Positions 1 to 8,362 of a DNA stretch of 55,053 nt are shown piece by piece (the first letter of the stretch is position 1; every line of letters starts with the position of its first letter). The stretch comes from Desulfobulbaceae bacterium (GTDB lineage Bacteria > Desulfobacterota > Desulfobulbia > Desulfobulbales > Desulfobulbaceae): positions 1-55,053 of the forward strand of contig JAAYIE010000091.1 in assembly GCA_012744275.1 (NCBI GenBank). The letters run 5' to 3'. The notes below the pieces were generated by a model, which saw nothing but the letters and a program-made list of their open reading frames with translations, was not told the origin of the DNA and made no database searches. Position numbers and translations under genes: made by a program.

Positions 1-228
1 CACATTGAGCGCATAGGGAGTGCCACCGCTTTCAACCCTGGCAATAGCCTGGGTCAGTTCCGGCGGCACATCTACTTCCTGTGCTGCGGCCTCAAAAAAA
101 GATGCCTGGTTCTCTTCCGCCTCAATCCCGGCAACAAGCTGGGGTTCATCTGTTACCGGTGAGGTCAGGGCAAGGGAAGGACACCAAAAAAGAAAAAACC
201 AGACCACAGCCAGCCAGGGCTTCCTCAT
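1..228 (-). CDS. Lytic transglycosylase, TrbN/VirB1-like (5' part only)
   Basis: This gene begins at 228 and runs off the left edge, so only 76 N-terminal residues are visible. Residues 1-21 form a signal peptide (MRK, then a hydrophobic stretch). The mature part reaches a lysozyme-like SLT motif, AIARVESGG, whose glutamate is the usual catalytic acid. Family members cut peptidoglycan in the periplasm to let a type IV secretion channel through. The ATG overlaps the TGA of the upstream traC-like gene (ATGA). In RP4 the lytic transglycosylase is TrbN. The family call rests on the short SLT motif, the signal peptide and the context. Confidence 0.75.
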   Translation of the reverse strand, partial: MRKPWLAVVWFFLFWCPSLALTSPVTDEPQLVAGIEAEENQASFFEAAAQEVDVPPELTQAIARVESGGTPYALNV

Positions 229-2306
229 CGCTCCACCCCGGCAGGTTCCCTGGTTTTTTCAGCAAGGATGTTTTTCTTTACTGCGGCAAGCCCGCGCGCC
301 TGGTGCAGATCGTTGAAATCTTTCAGGCCCCTTGAGCGCTCATCCTTTGAGAAATCGGCAACCACCACCTTGGCACCGGAAATAGCAGCTGCTGCCTCCT
401 TGGCCTTCATCACGCCTATATTGGTGCCATCTGGCCGGGGAGGGTCATTATCCGCGCAGATGGTGATTTGCGCATTGGGCAGCTTCTTTCTAATCGCCAG
501 GGCCGCATCCTTGATATTGCCTGCATCAAAGGCTACAGCCACTGGCAGACCAGTGGCCTGGTGTACGCTGGCACCGGTGGCATAACCTTCAACCATCAGC
601 ACCACATTGCCTGTTTCAAGGGCATCCTTGTCGGGCAGCACGCAGACCGCTCCTTTCTTCGGGCAGTCTTTCTCAAACCATTTGCCGCCATATTTATTGA
701 TATATTCCACGGTTTGCAGACGGCCTGTGTCCAGATCAAAACCAGGCACCACCAGGTTGCCCTGCCTATCCTGGCGAAGTCCAAAGGATTCAACCCCCTT
801 GCGGTTCAGGTAAGGATGATCCTGTACCGATTCTGCGTTCATCCATTTGGCATAGGCCCTTTTTTGGGCTTTTTCCTGCACAGCCTGGCGTTCAATTTCT
901 GCTGCGCTCAGGGTATTGGCAGCTTCCTTGTGCAGCTCGCGTTTGGCCTCCTCGCTCAGGACATGGCCAGTGGCCAGCCATTTCCCCTGGGCTCCGGTTT
1001 TATGGTTCTGATACCAGCCATTGGGCTTGCCATCGGCAAAACCGCAATAGGCACCATCTTTGGCCCCTGACCTGCCGGTGGCCACCGGCACCCGCTGAAT
1101 CTTCCCGTCCATGACCGGCTCACCCTCGATGAGCAGCCCTGCATCCCGTAACACCTGGCCGAACTCGGCAGCAGGGTTCACCACCGCAGGCGTTTCTTGC
1201 TGTTGTTGCGGTACGGCCTGCCATTGGCTCAGGCGCTCAAGGTCTGCGCCTGCTGGCGCGTACCATCTCTTTTCCTGCCTGTCCCACCTGGCCCCGGCTG
1301 CCTTGGCAATGTTTTTCTCCTTGTACGGCACATCCAACCAAGTCTTTTCAGAAGCACTGGCTGTTTGTGATGGCTGTGCATCCACCTGCTGGTGCTTGTC
1401 TTGCTGAATCCCTTTTTCCCTGCCCATGACATATTCCCTGATATGTTCTGCATCCCGTGCAGCCCTGATAATCTCCTTGGGGTCTTCCTCCAGAGCCTTG
1501 ATCCAGCTGGCAATATAGGCGTGGTGTTGGCCGGGATCATGACCAATACCCAGTTCAGCCCCCAGCATGTAGCTGGCCAGTTCTGCCCTCAGCTCTTCCC
1601 TGGCATAGCCTTCACTGCCAAAGGGATGTTTCAGATCACGGTCAAGCCTGCTCTCATGCCCTGTCCAGTGGCCAAGCTCATGCAGGGCGGTTGCGTAGTA
1701 CCGGTCAGGCGTGGCAAACTGGCCCCGTTCCGGCAGATGGATTTCATCACTTGAGGGCCGGTAAAAAGCCCTGCTCACCTGGTCATTAAAAATTCTGGCC
1801 CCTGACTCTTTCAGGAGTTTTTCAGCCATTTCATGCCGCTGCCATTCCGGGGTTTCAACCCGTGCAGGCAAAGGCGGCAGGCCCTCGATCTGCGAGGCAT
1901 GAAAAACGGTGGAGTAAAACACCCGGGGTCGATCAAGCTCTGTTACTGAATAACGTTTCTGGCCGTTCTCATCGAGAAGCGGTTTCCCTTGTTCATCCTT
2001 GAGCAGGGTTTCTTCCCGAAACTTCCAGTACTGTACTGTGACGCCCTTGCTGCCCTTTTTCACCTGGGCGCCAAGCTGCTGCGCCTGTCTGTAGGTACAC
2101 CAGCGCGGATCAATGTTGTTCCCCTGCTGCATACCCAGCCAGACACGATTTATGCCCCGGTAGGGCTGGCCAGTGACGGCATTGACCGGGCCTTCCGGTA
2201 TCTGGCCAGGTTCCCAGGGAACAACCCATGGAGCTGTGCCGTCCCTGAGCGCTGCGATAACCTGTTCAGCTATCTGCTCAGGGTACGGTTTTTTGTTTTC
2301 TGCCAT
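225..2306 (-). CDS. traC: TraC-like conjugative primase with ArdC ssDNA-binding and zincin domains
   Basis: The product is 693 aa. Residues 1-130 look like the ArdC/TraC N-terminal ssDNA-binding domain (PWVVPW near 26, then NAVTGQPYRGIN). Residues 150-300 are a zincin-like metallopeptidase with HELGH at 209-213. A short module near 325-365 (TWLDVPYKEK, AAGARWD) resembles DUF5710. The C-terminal third carries a Toprim core (VEGYATGASV, then CADNDPP) seen in primases and topoisomerases. Relatives travel with the transferred strand into the recipient, protect it from restriction and prime complementary-strand synthesis. The start follows a GAAGAGGTG ribosome site. It sits downstream of traG and traF as in IncP plasmids. 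Domain identity is clear; the symbol is by analogy. Confidence 0.85.
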   Translation of the reverse strand: MAENKKPYPEQIAEQVIAALRDGTAPWVVPWEPGQIPEGPVNAVTGQPYRGINRVWLGMQQGNNIDPRWCTYRQAQQLGAQVKKGSKGVTVQYWKFREETLLKDEQGKPLLDENGQKRYSVTELDRPRVFYSTVFHASQIEGLPPLPARVETPEWQRHEMAEKLLKESGARIFNDQVSRAFYRPSSDEIHLPERGQFATPDRYYATALHELGHWTGHESRLDRDLKHPFGSEGYAREELRAELASYMLGAELGIGHDPGQHHAYIASWIKALEEDPKEIIRAARDAEHIREYVMGREKGIQQDKHQQVDAQPSQTASASEKTWLDVPYKEKNIAKAAGARWDRQEKRWYAPAGADLERLSQWQAVPQQQQETPAVVNPAAEFGQVLRDAGLLIEGEPVMDGKIQRVPVATGRSGAKDGAYCGFADGKPNGWYQNHKTGAQGKWLATGHVLSEEAKRELHKEAANTLSAAEIERQAVQEKAQKRAYAKWMNAESVQDHPYLNRKGVESFGLRQDRQGNLVVPGFDLDTGRLQTVEYINKYGGKWFEKDCPKKGAVCVLPDKDALETGNVVLMVEGYATGASVHQATGLPVAVAFDAGNIKDAALAIRKKLPNAQITICADNDPPRPDGTNIGVMKAKEAAAAISGAKVVVADFSKDERSRGLKDFNDLHQARGLAAVKKNILAEKTREPAGVER

Positions 2307-2309
2307 GGC

Positions 2310-2495
2310 TTACACCTCTTCTTGTTCCCCTGTAGCCCCTTCCAGGGCATCGGCCTCGCTCATGGCCTCATCAGAAAAGGCACCCATGTGTTCCGCAACA
2401 TCCGGATCAACCGGGATACTCATTCCGGGATTCTCCTCAAGCTGCCGGTATACTGCTTCTGCTGCTGCATTCAGATACGCCTTGTCCTGTTCCAT
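2310..2495 (-). CDS. Small acidic protein in the TraD position
   Basis: A 61-aa, strongly acidic protein (many Glu and Asp, ending EQEEV) with no recognised domain. It is preceded by GAGGA about five bases before the ATG, overlaps the 3' end of traF by 59 bp and ends 3 bp before the traC-like gene. RP4 has small traE and traD genes between traF and traC, so this could be a positional counterpart, but I see no sequence link. The ribosome site and tight packing are the main evidence that it is a gene. Confidence 0.6.
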   Translation of the reverse strand: MEQDKAYLNAAAEAVYRQLEENPGMSIPVDPDVAEHMGAFSDEAMSEADALEGATGEQEEV

Positions 2496-3033
2496 GCTGT
2501 CCTCTTTTTTTGAATGTCAGTACAGGTCGCGCCTGGCGCAAGCTGTGCAGGCTGACCAGACCAAAATAACGGCCGTCAAAGCTGCCCTGGTGATGCAGGG
2601 AAAGTGTTAATGCCTGACCAGCCGGGATAATTCCGGCTGTGAGTTCAGGCTTTGGCATGGGCCGTCCCTTGCTGTCCACGTCCCGGGCTGCACTGCCAGG
2701 AATTGTCTGATGGTTGATGCTGATTAAACCGTCTGCACCGATGCTGACCAGATCACCAGGCAGACCGTAGACTTCCTTGCCCAGGGCGCGAAGAGCGCCA
2801 GGACAAGTGCCTGTCCCTGCATATTCCCGCGCCCGGGCCAGCTTGATAAAATGCTCTGACTCCAGGCAGAAAAAAACAATGCTGCCGCGTTGTGGTCTTT
2901 CATCTGTCAAGCGGTACAGGCCCAGGGGCAGGCTGGAGGTGACATTGACCCGGTAACCGTAAGCCCAGGCAACAGAAAACAAGACAAGAACAAGGCCCGG
3001 AATCACGACCAACCATGCAACTTTTCTGTTCAT
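2437..3033 (-). CDS. traF: TraF-like conjugative transfer signal peptidase (S26 family)
   Basis: The product is 198 aa. One membrane segment spans about residues 7-26. It is followed by TSSLPLGLY at 32-40, where Ser34 matches the family's catalytic serine, and GKEVYGLPGD, where Lys86 matches the general base. In RP4, TraF cleaves and helps cyclise the TrbC pilin in the inner membrane, so the likely substrate is TrbC (13669-14001). The last roughly 20 residues overlap the next small gene and look like a non-conserved tail. The start overlaps the traG stop (ATGA), with GAAGG upstream. Confidence 0.85.
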   Translation of the reverse strand: MNRKVAWLVVIPGLVLVLFSVAWAYGYRVNVTSSLPLGLYRLTDERPQRGSIVFFCLESEHFIKLARAREYAGTGTCPGALRALGKEVYGLPGDLVSIGADGLISINHQTIPGSAARDVDSKGRPMPKPELTAGIIPAGQALTLSLHHQGSFDGRYFGLVSLHSLRQARPVLTFKKRGQHGTGQGVSECSSRSSIPAA

Positions 3034-5003
3034 GCCTGGCCTTCCAGGTGTGCAGGCAGATCATCGAGGTACCGTAAATAGGCAGCGCCTGCTGATTCTT
3101 CAGATACTGGCTCTGGTGCTGCGGTGGTTTTTTCTTTTTTAGCGTTCTCTGCTTTTCCGGCAGGCGGCATGGAGGATCGTGCCAGAAAGATTGGGTCAAC
3201 AAAATGCAGAATCTGCCTGCCATAGATGGGCGCATGTCCGGCAGTAAAAATCAGCATATCACCGGGTGCAATATGGCTTTTCTTCTGCCACCAGCCGCTT
3301 TGTTCCTTGTGGATGCCGGGCAGACGCAGGCATTCATCCGGGGTTAAGAGCGGCCTGGCGGTCTCCTGAATGCTGATTGAGGTGCCCCTACCGCCCTTGC
3401 CTGTGGAAATGCTTTTCTTGCGCTGCACTACAGTGGTGGTGCCGGTCAGTTTTGAGAGGTATTCGGCAGTTTCTGGCAGGTTGGGCGCATAGGCAATGCG
3501 CACCTGGCAGTTGGCCATAAGGGCATTGTCCTGGCCGTAGGCAGCATTGAGCTGCTTGGTGTCCTGCACAATGAAATAACCCTTGATGCCGTAGCCTGCC
3601 ATAAAGGCAATGGCCCGCTCAATGATTGCCAGTTTACCCAGGCTGGTGAACTCATCGAGCATCAAAAGCAGCCGGTGCTTGTAGGCAATCCTGGTGCCGC
3701 CTTGGCCAAACTCCATTTTTTCAGTGAGACGGCCAAGCAGTTGATTGGTGAAAATACGAAAGAGCGGCCGCAGCCGGTCAATATCAGCAGGGGAAATAAC
3801 CAGGTAAAGATTGATTGCCTTGTCCTGGTTCATGAGATCGCTAATGCGAAAATCGCTGGCACCAATGTTCGAGGCCACAACCGGGTCACGGTACAGGGCA
3901 AGGTTGGCGGTGGCCGTGGAGACCACGCCAGCCATTTCCTTGTCTGCCTTGGCAAGCATGCCGCTGGCAGCAGAGGCACAGAAAATGTGCATGGCTTCAG
4001 CCAGTTCATGGCTCATGCCTGGAAACAGGGTTTGCAGATGCCGGGCATGATCTGTGTCAATAATTTCCTGAAACAGTTCCTTTGGCCCGCCTTCGCGCTT
4101 CGGGTCTTCCAGCATGACTGACAGGTCATACATGGTGGCCCTGCGTCCTTCCACAAGCTGCGTCATAATCAGGCAATGCAGGAGCACCCCGCCTAAAAAG
4201 CTAAAGGCTGCCTTGTTCCAGTAATCCCCCAGGCCCTTGCCGTCCGGATCGAGCACCATGGAGACAATCTGCTGCACATCAGCAATGCCGCGCTCAGACT
4301 CAAGCCTGATTTCTTCCAGCGGGTTGAAACGGGCTGAGGTTCTGGACGGATCAGCCGGATCAAAGCGCAGCACCCGGTTGCCCTGGCTTTGCAGCCAGCC
4401 AGAGGTCAGGGCATGGTTTTCAGCCTTGATGTCGAGCACCACTGAGGAATCCGGCCAGGACAAGAGCGTGGGCAGGATCAGGCCCACACCCTTACCGCTT
4501 CTGGTGGGCGCAAAGCAGAGGATATGTTCCGGCCCGTCATGCCGCAGGTACAACTGTCGTTTGCGACCTGCGTCCCACCAGCCGCCCACATACACGCCCT
4601 GGCCATCCAGATAGCCCATATCCTGGATCTCTTTTTTGCCGGCCCAGTATGCCGAGCCGTGCAAATCCCTGACCATGCCCTGCCGGTGGCCATAGGCCAA
4701 GACCACAAGAACGAGTACTATGGGCGGCCCGGCAAAAATCAGCATTCCGCGTTGCAGAATGAGTTCCACCGCAGGGGTAACCCAGATAATCTTTGGCCAG
4801 TTCCACACTGTAAGCGGACTGTAGCCAACAAGGCTGCCGAAGTGCAGCGGATTACCCAGGGCAGGAGCATAGCCATATACCGCGCCGATTCTGGCTGTTG
4901 TCCAGAAAAAGACGCTGAATGCCCACAAGAGCCCGGCGCACAAAACAAGCCATGGCCACCAGCTGGCATTGCCTGTTTTCTTATGGCCGTACTGGGCCTG
5001 CAT
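3030..5003 (-). CDS. traG: TraG/VirD4-type coupling protein ATPase
   Basis: The inner-membrane ATPase that links the relaxosome to the secretion channel. I chose the ATG at 5003 because GAGG sits six bases upstream; the open frame extends to 5051. The N-terminus carries two or three membrane segments, then HGSAYWAGKKEI typical of TraG. Walker A is APTRSGKG and Walker B is LLLMLDEF. The product is about 657 aa, normal for the family. The tail after about 600 is low-complexity (Ala, Glu, Lys). It overlaps the trbI stop by 23 bp. Placing traG directly after trbI differs from RP4, where Tra1 and Trb are separate operons. Confidence 0.92.
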   Translation of the reverse strand: MQAQYGHKKTGNASWWPWLVLCAGLLWAFSVFFWTTARIGAVYGYAPALGNPLHFGSLVGYSPLTVWNWPKIIWVTPAVELILQRGMLIFAGPPIVLVLVVLAYGHRQGMVRDLHGSAYWAGKKEIQDMGYLDGQGVYVGGWWDAGRKRQLYLRHDGPEHILCFAPTRSGKGVGLILPTLLSWPDSSVVLDIKAENHALTSGWLQSQGNRVLRFDPADPSRTSARFNPLEEIRLESERGIADVQQIVSMVLDPDGKGLGDYWNKAAFSFLGGVLLHCLIMTQLVEGRRATMYDLSVMLEDPKREGGPKELFQEIIDTDHARHLQTLFPGMSHELAEAMHIFCASAASGMLAKADKEMAGVVSTATANLALYRDPVVASNIGASDFRISDLMNQDKAINLYLVISPADIDRLRPLFRIFTNQLLGRLTEKMEFGQGGTRIAYKHRLLLMLDEFTSLGKLAIIERAIAFMAGYGIKGYFIVQDTKQLNAAYGQDNALMANCQVRIAYAPNLPETAEYLSKLTGTTTVVQRKKSISTGKGGRGTSISIQETARPLLTPDECLRLPGIHKEQSGWWQKKSHIAPGDMLIFTAGHAPIYGRQILHFVDPIFLARSSMPPAGKAENAKKEKTTAAPEPVSEESAGAAYLRYLDDLPAHLEGQA

Positions 5004-6207
5004 GATATGCCTCATAATCGTGCGGGGTGTACGGTTCAGAAAACACCACATCCTTGGTGGTAATCACGTTGAACTGATAGCCGGGCCTGATCTCAAGGGT
5101 TGGCTTGATATTCAGGTTGCGCTGCAAAAGCTGCATGGCTGCACTGCCCATCTGCTGCGCCAGCGCGGTTATCATCTCATCCTGGAAGCTGGGGTTGTCT
5201 GAATTGCGGCCATTACTGTCTATTTCATCGAGCGTATAGGCTGTGGTGCCGAGAATGGCACTCATAAAAAAGGCGCTGCCAAAAATGCGCAGATAGTGAT
5301 TGTTCACCTTGTCATGGAATCCGGCATAGCCGCTCATGTCCGCGCCTGGCATGGCCCCCAGGGTAACCGAGCTGCCATCCGGAAAGATGATCCGGTTCCA
5401 GGCAATCAACACCCGCTCCTGGCCATAGACCACGCGCGAGTCATAGACCCCGTACAGCTTTGCGCCCTGTGGTATGAGTAAATGCCTGCCGTTTGAGGTG
5501 TTCCAGACGTTCTGGCTCACCTGGGCAATCATCACGCCTGGCAGATCAGAGTTGATGCCGCTGACCATGACCGCCGGAATCACGGTGCCGGTTTTGATTT
5601 CAAGAAGCCTGCCCTCTTCCCTGGTGTAGCGCCAGAGCCAGCCGCGTTCTCCGGCTCTCGTATCCGCCCTGGTGAAAAAGCCCTCCTTGTCAATATCTGC
5701 TGCCGGATCATAATTTACTGACTGTTGGCCGGGCAGTGTTGCCTGTCCAGGCCCCTTTGTTGCGCGGGCCTCCTGCCCGGCTTCTGCACCAGGCCCTTCT
5801 GTTCTGTTTTGTTTGGCGATCATGGGTGATGCCAGGGCAGCCAGATATTGCTGTTCCTTGCGCTTGCGCATGGCTTCTGCACCCTTGTCTGGTTCGCTGT
5901 CCTTCATCACCACCACCAGGGGCTTTTTAGGCTCCTCCTGAACTGGCGTGCCCTCCACCAGTGCCCCGGTGGTGGGCGGTGGCAGGATAATGCCGGTACC
6001 ATAGCCCTGGGCCAGGGCGCGTTGATCCACCTGCGGCTTGTTCTCCTCAGCTGCCCTGCGGGCATTGCGCTTGTCTGCCTGCTCGATTGCGTAAAAAAGC
6101 GAGACAATCAGGGCCAGAGTCACGCCCAGTACAATGTACATGGGCCGCTTGCTCATACCTCTTTTAGGCGGTTTTGGCGGTTGCAGGCTGTTTGGCGAGT
6201 CTTCCAT
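4981..6207 (-). CDS. trbI: TrbI/VirB10-type type IV secretion scaffold
   Basis: The product is 408 aa. It has a short cytoplasmic proline-rich tail, one membrane helix at about 22-41, a long periplasmic linker and the C-terminal VirB10 beta-barrel domain (IPAVMVSGINSDLPGVMIAQ, then IPQGAKLYGVYDS). VirB10 proteins span both membranes and sense ATP use by the inner-membrane ATPases. GGAGGGGGAAG lies just upstream of the ATG, 15 bp after trbH. The order G-H-I matches the IncP trb operon. Confidence 0.93.
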   Translation of the reverse strand: MEDSPNSLQPPKPPKRGMSKRPMYIVLGVTLALIVSLFYAIEQADKRNARRAAEENKPQVDQRALAQGYGTGIILPPPTTGALVEGTPVQEEPKKPLVVVMKDSEPDKGAEAMRKRKEQQYLAALASPMIAKQNRTEGPGAEAGQEARATKGPGQATLPGQQSVNYDPAADIDKEGFFTRADTRAGERGWLWRYTREEGRLLEIKTGTVIPAVMVSGINSDLPGVMIAQVSQNVWNTSNGRHLLIPQGAKLYGVYDSRVVYGQERVLIAWNRIIFPDGSSVTLGAMPGADMSGYAGFHDKVNNHYLRIFGSAFFMSAILGTTAYTLDEIDSNGRNSDNPSFQDEMITALAQQMGSAAMQLLQRNLNIKPTLEIRPGYQFNVITTKDVVFSEPYTPHDYEAYHAGPVRP

Positions 6208-6222
6208 TGTCTTCCCCCTCCC

Positions 6223-6672
6223 TTATTCTGCCTGGCCCTCGGCAAATCCACCCTGGGCCCGGCCCTGGGCATCATAGACCCGGCCAAATGTCCGCAGCCC
6301 TGTTTCATCCTGCACCTTGAGCCGCAGATACCAGTTGACCACCGGGTCTGTGTCACCAAGGCCGTCCACTGTCCAGCTGACCCGTGGCTCAGAACCGGAA
6401 ACTGGCTGAATCGTAAAGCCCCTGGCCCGCAAACTCCGTTCCAGCACTGGCCCGAACAGATCAACAACCTTCTGCCCTTTTGCCGTGGGGTATTGCAGGT
6501 ACAGGCTGGTATGGCCTGGCGGGTACAAGGTGGCCAGCCGGTTGGCTGCATCAAAGGCAATCCCGGTCAGGGCCGCTTCAGGCACCTCGCCAGTAAACGA
6601 CCGGCCAGTATGCTGGCCACAACCGGCGGCCAAAAAGGACACCAGAAGAAGAAAAACCAGTAAACGAGTCAT
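6223..6672 (-). CDS. trbH: TrbH-like outer-membrane lipoprotein
   Basis: A 149-aa lipoprotein. The signal peptide ends in the lipobox LAAGC, with Cys18 as the lipidated residue. The mature part carries IAFDAANRLATLYPPGHTSL, typical of TrbH-type proteins, and a region rich in beta strands. It probably belongs to the outer-membrane core of the transfer channel, in the role VirB7 plays elsewhere. The ATG overlaps the trbG stop (ATGA). Position between trbG and trbI supports the name. Confidence 0.8.
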   Translation of the reverse strand: MTRLLVFLLLVSFLAAGCGQHTGRSFTGEVPEAALTGIAFDAANRLATLYPPGHTSLYLQYPTAKGQKVVDLFGPVLERSLRARGFTIQPVSGSEPRVSWTVDGLGDTDPVVNWYLRLKVQDETGLRTFGRVYDAQGRAQGGFAEGQAE

Positions 6673-7601
6673 CGGTTAAACCTCCAGGGCAGGTCTTTTT
6701 CATCATCTGTGGCAGTGCTGCTGAAATGGCCAGGCATGGTGCCACCTTTGCGGATTTCAACCAGTTCCTGGGCATTGCCCACACCCACCACCAGGGCCAG
6801 ATGCGGAAAGAGCCCGTCAACTTCCATGGTAAGGCCCTTCACCCGGTAATTGACCAGCACATCCTTTTGACCCTTTTTCACCAGAAGGGCTGGCATCTCA
6901 CCGCTTCCTGTTGAGGACGGCAGCTGAATATACATCTTGCGGCCATCATCATAGACCCGCTCAGGCTTCCATGCGGCAGACCCGGACACATCATATTCAA
7001 AGTTGAGCTTTGATAAATCTGTGACTGCCCCGCTTTGATCTGCGGTGCTCTTCCACTTCTGCTGCCGCTGCTGCTGCGCCTGGTTGGCTGCCACCTGCCG
7101 TCTGAGATCATCCGCATAAACAAAACCGATATAGGGCGTAAAATCGTTTTTCCTCGATACCAGCCGCAGGTGATAGACCCGTCTGTCTGTGGTCACCACT
7201 GCACTGCTTTCAAGACCCACATCCACCGGCTTGATAAAGAGGTGGGTGCTGGCACCTGCTGTACCGCTTTCGACCTGCCATCTGGCTGAATCGCCCACCA
7301 CAATTTCATTGACCATTTCACCTGGTTCCAACTCCACATCCACCACCTGCAAAGGGGCAGCAATCACCACTGGAATACCGCCATCAGCACCATGCACGTA
7401 CACCAGCTGGCCACCCTGCATAAAAGAAGACCTGGCACCGCCTTTTCCTGTACCTGACCATTGCCGAACCAGATCAAGCACCCGTTTTTCCTTTGCGGTC
7501 AAAGGCACGGTGTCTGGTGACAAATACTCTGCTCCATGTGCAGGCATGGCCATCATTCCTGCCACGGCCAGCGCACAACACAACAATCCTGCTCGTTTCA
7601 T
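6669..7601 (-). CDS. trbG: TrbG/VirB9-type outer-membrane channel protein
   Basis: The product is 310 aa with a cleavable signal peptide (cut near MPAHGAEY). The N-terminal domain contains VYVHGADGGIPVVIAAPLQV, and the C-terminal domain has YDVSGSAAWKPERVYDDGRK, the usual VirB9/CagX signature, followed by KMYIQLPSSTG. VirB9 forms the outer-membrane ring with VirB7 and VirB10. ATGA overlaps join it to trbF upstream and trbH downstream. Confidence 0.93.
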   Translation of the reverse strand: MKRAGLLCCALAVAGMMAMPAHGAEYLSPDTVPLTAKEKRVLDLVRQWSGTGKGGARSSFMQGGQLVYVHGADGGIPVVIAAPLQVVDVELEPGEMVNEIVVGDSARWQVESGTAGASTHLFIKPVDVGLESSAVVTTDRRVYHLRLVSRKNDFTPYIGFVYADDLRRQVAANQAQQQRQQKWKSTADQSGAVTDLSKLNFEYDVSGSAAWKPERVYDDGRKMYIQLPSSTGSGEMPALLVKKGQKDVLVNYRVKGLTMEVDGLFPHLALVVGVGNAQELVEIRKGGTMPGHFSSTATDDEKDLPWRFNR

Positions 7602-8287
7602 CTGATCACCTTTGCTGTGGATAGGTTGGTGATGTACACCCCGCCAGGGTTGGCCAGAAGCACTTCTTCTGACTGTGGCGGCAGGATCTCCACCGTGGCT
7701 ATCGCTTCATAATTTTCCCGCGCAAGTTCCACGCCTTGCAGGTTGCGCACAATCTCGTTCCATTCGACCCGGTAACTGCCCTTGCTCACTGGCAGCGGGA
7801 TGCCCTTGACTTCAATGTTGACCAGGCGTCCAGCTTTGGCTACCTCATAGGGGCTGTTCTTCTCGTACCACTGCTTCAACATGCCCTTGCTGGCACCTGC
7901 CGTGTGCATGGTCAGCCTGCCAATCATCCGCCGTTGCAGTTCGGTATCAACCGTGACTGTGCGCCAGTCAACAATGGCCTGGGCAACCGCTGCCTGGATA
8001 ACCTTCTCAGGTGTGCTGCCGCCCTGGCCCTGGATCTTTTCTGCAACTGTCTTGCCCAGCTCATCCACTGCCACAAAGTAGCGCACCACCTTGACCTGGG
8101 TGAGCTGGATGATGTTGCCTGCAAGTGAGAGCACCGCGATAATCAGTGCCAGCACGGCTATCTTGCGCCACTGCGCTGCCCGGCTGATATAGCTGCCGTA
8201 GCGTTCCATCCATTCTTCCCGTGCGTTCAGGTATGGATTGTTGTCGCTGTCTCTGTCCCGCAATACGGTTTGTTTTATCGCGCTCAT
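7598..8287 (-). CDS. trbF: TrbF/VirB8-type inner-membrane protein
   Basis: I place the start at the ATG at 8287 (MSAIKQTVLRD); an upstream ATG at 8326 would add 13 lysine-rich residues. The product has a short cytoplasmic tail with NPYLNAREEWMERYG, a membrane helix near 45-65 and a periplasmic VirB8 fold. VirB8 proteins nucleate assembly of the channel and contact VirB10 and VirB9. Its stop overlaps the trbG start. The ribosome site for 8287 is close and imperfect (AAAGGG), so the start is uncertain. Confidence 0.9.
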   Translation of the reverse strand: MSAIKQTVLRDRDSDNNPYLNAREEWMERYGSYISRAAQWRKIAVLALIIAVLSLAGNIIQLTQVKVVRYFVAVDELGKTVAEKIQGQGGSTPEKVIQAAVAQAIVDWRTVTVDTELQRRMIGRLTMHTAGASKGMLKQWYEKNSPYEVAKAGRLVNIEVKGIPLPVSKGSYRVEWNEIVRNLQGVELARENYEAIATVEILPPQSEEVLLANPGGVYITNLSTAKVIR

Positions 8288-8362
8288 ATCCCTTTGTTTT
8301 GTGTTGGCTTTTTTTAACCGCAGCATTAGGCTGGCTCATTCGTTTTGGTCTTTGACAACTCT

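Noticed and set aside
468-1070. 200-codon plus-strand open frame inside the traC-like gene
   Set aside because: It is the reverse of the Toprim half of the TraC-like protein; its composition is unlike a real protein.
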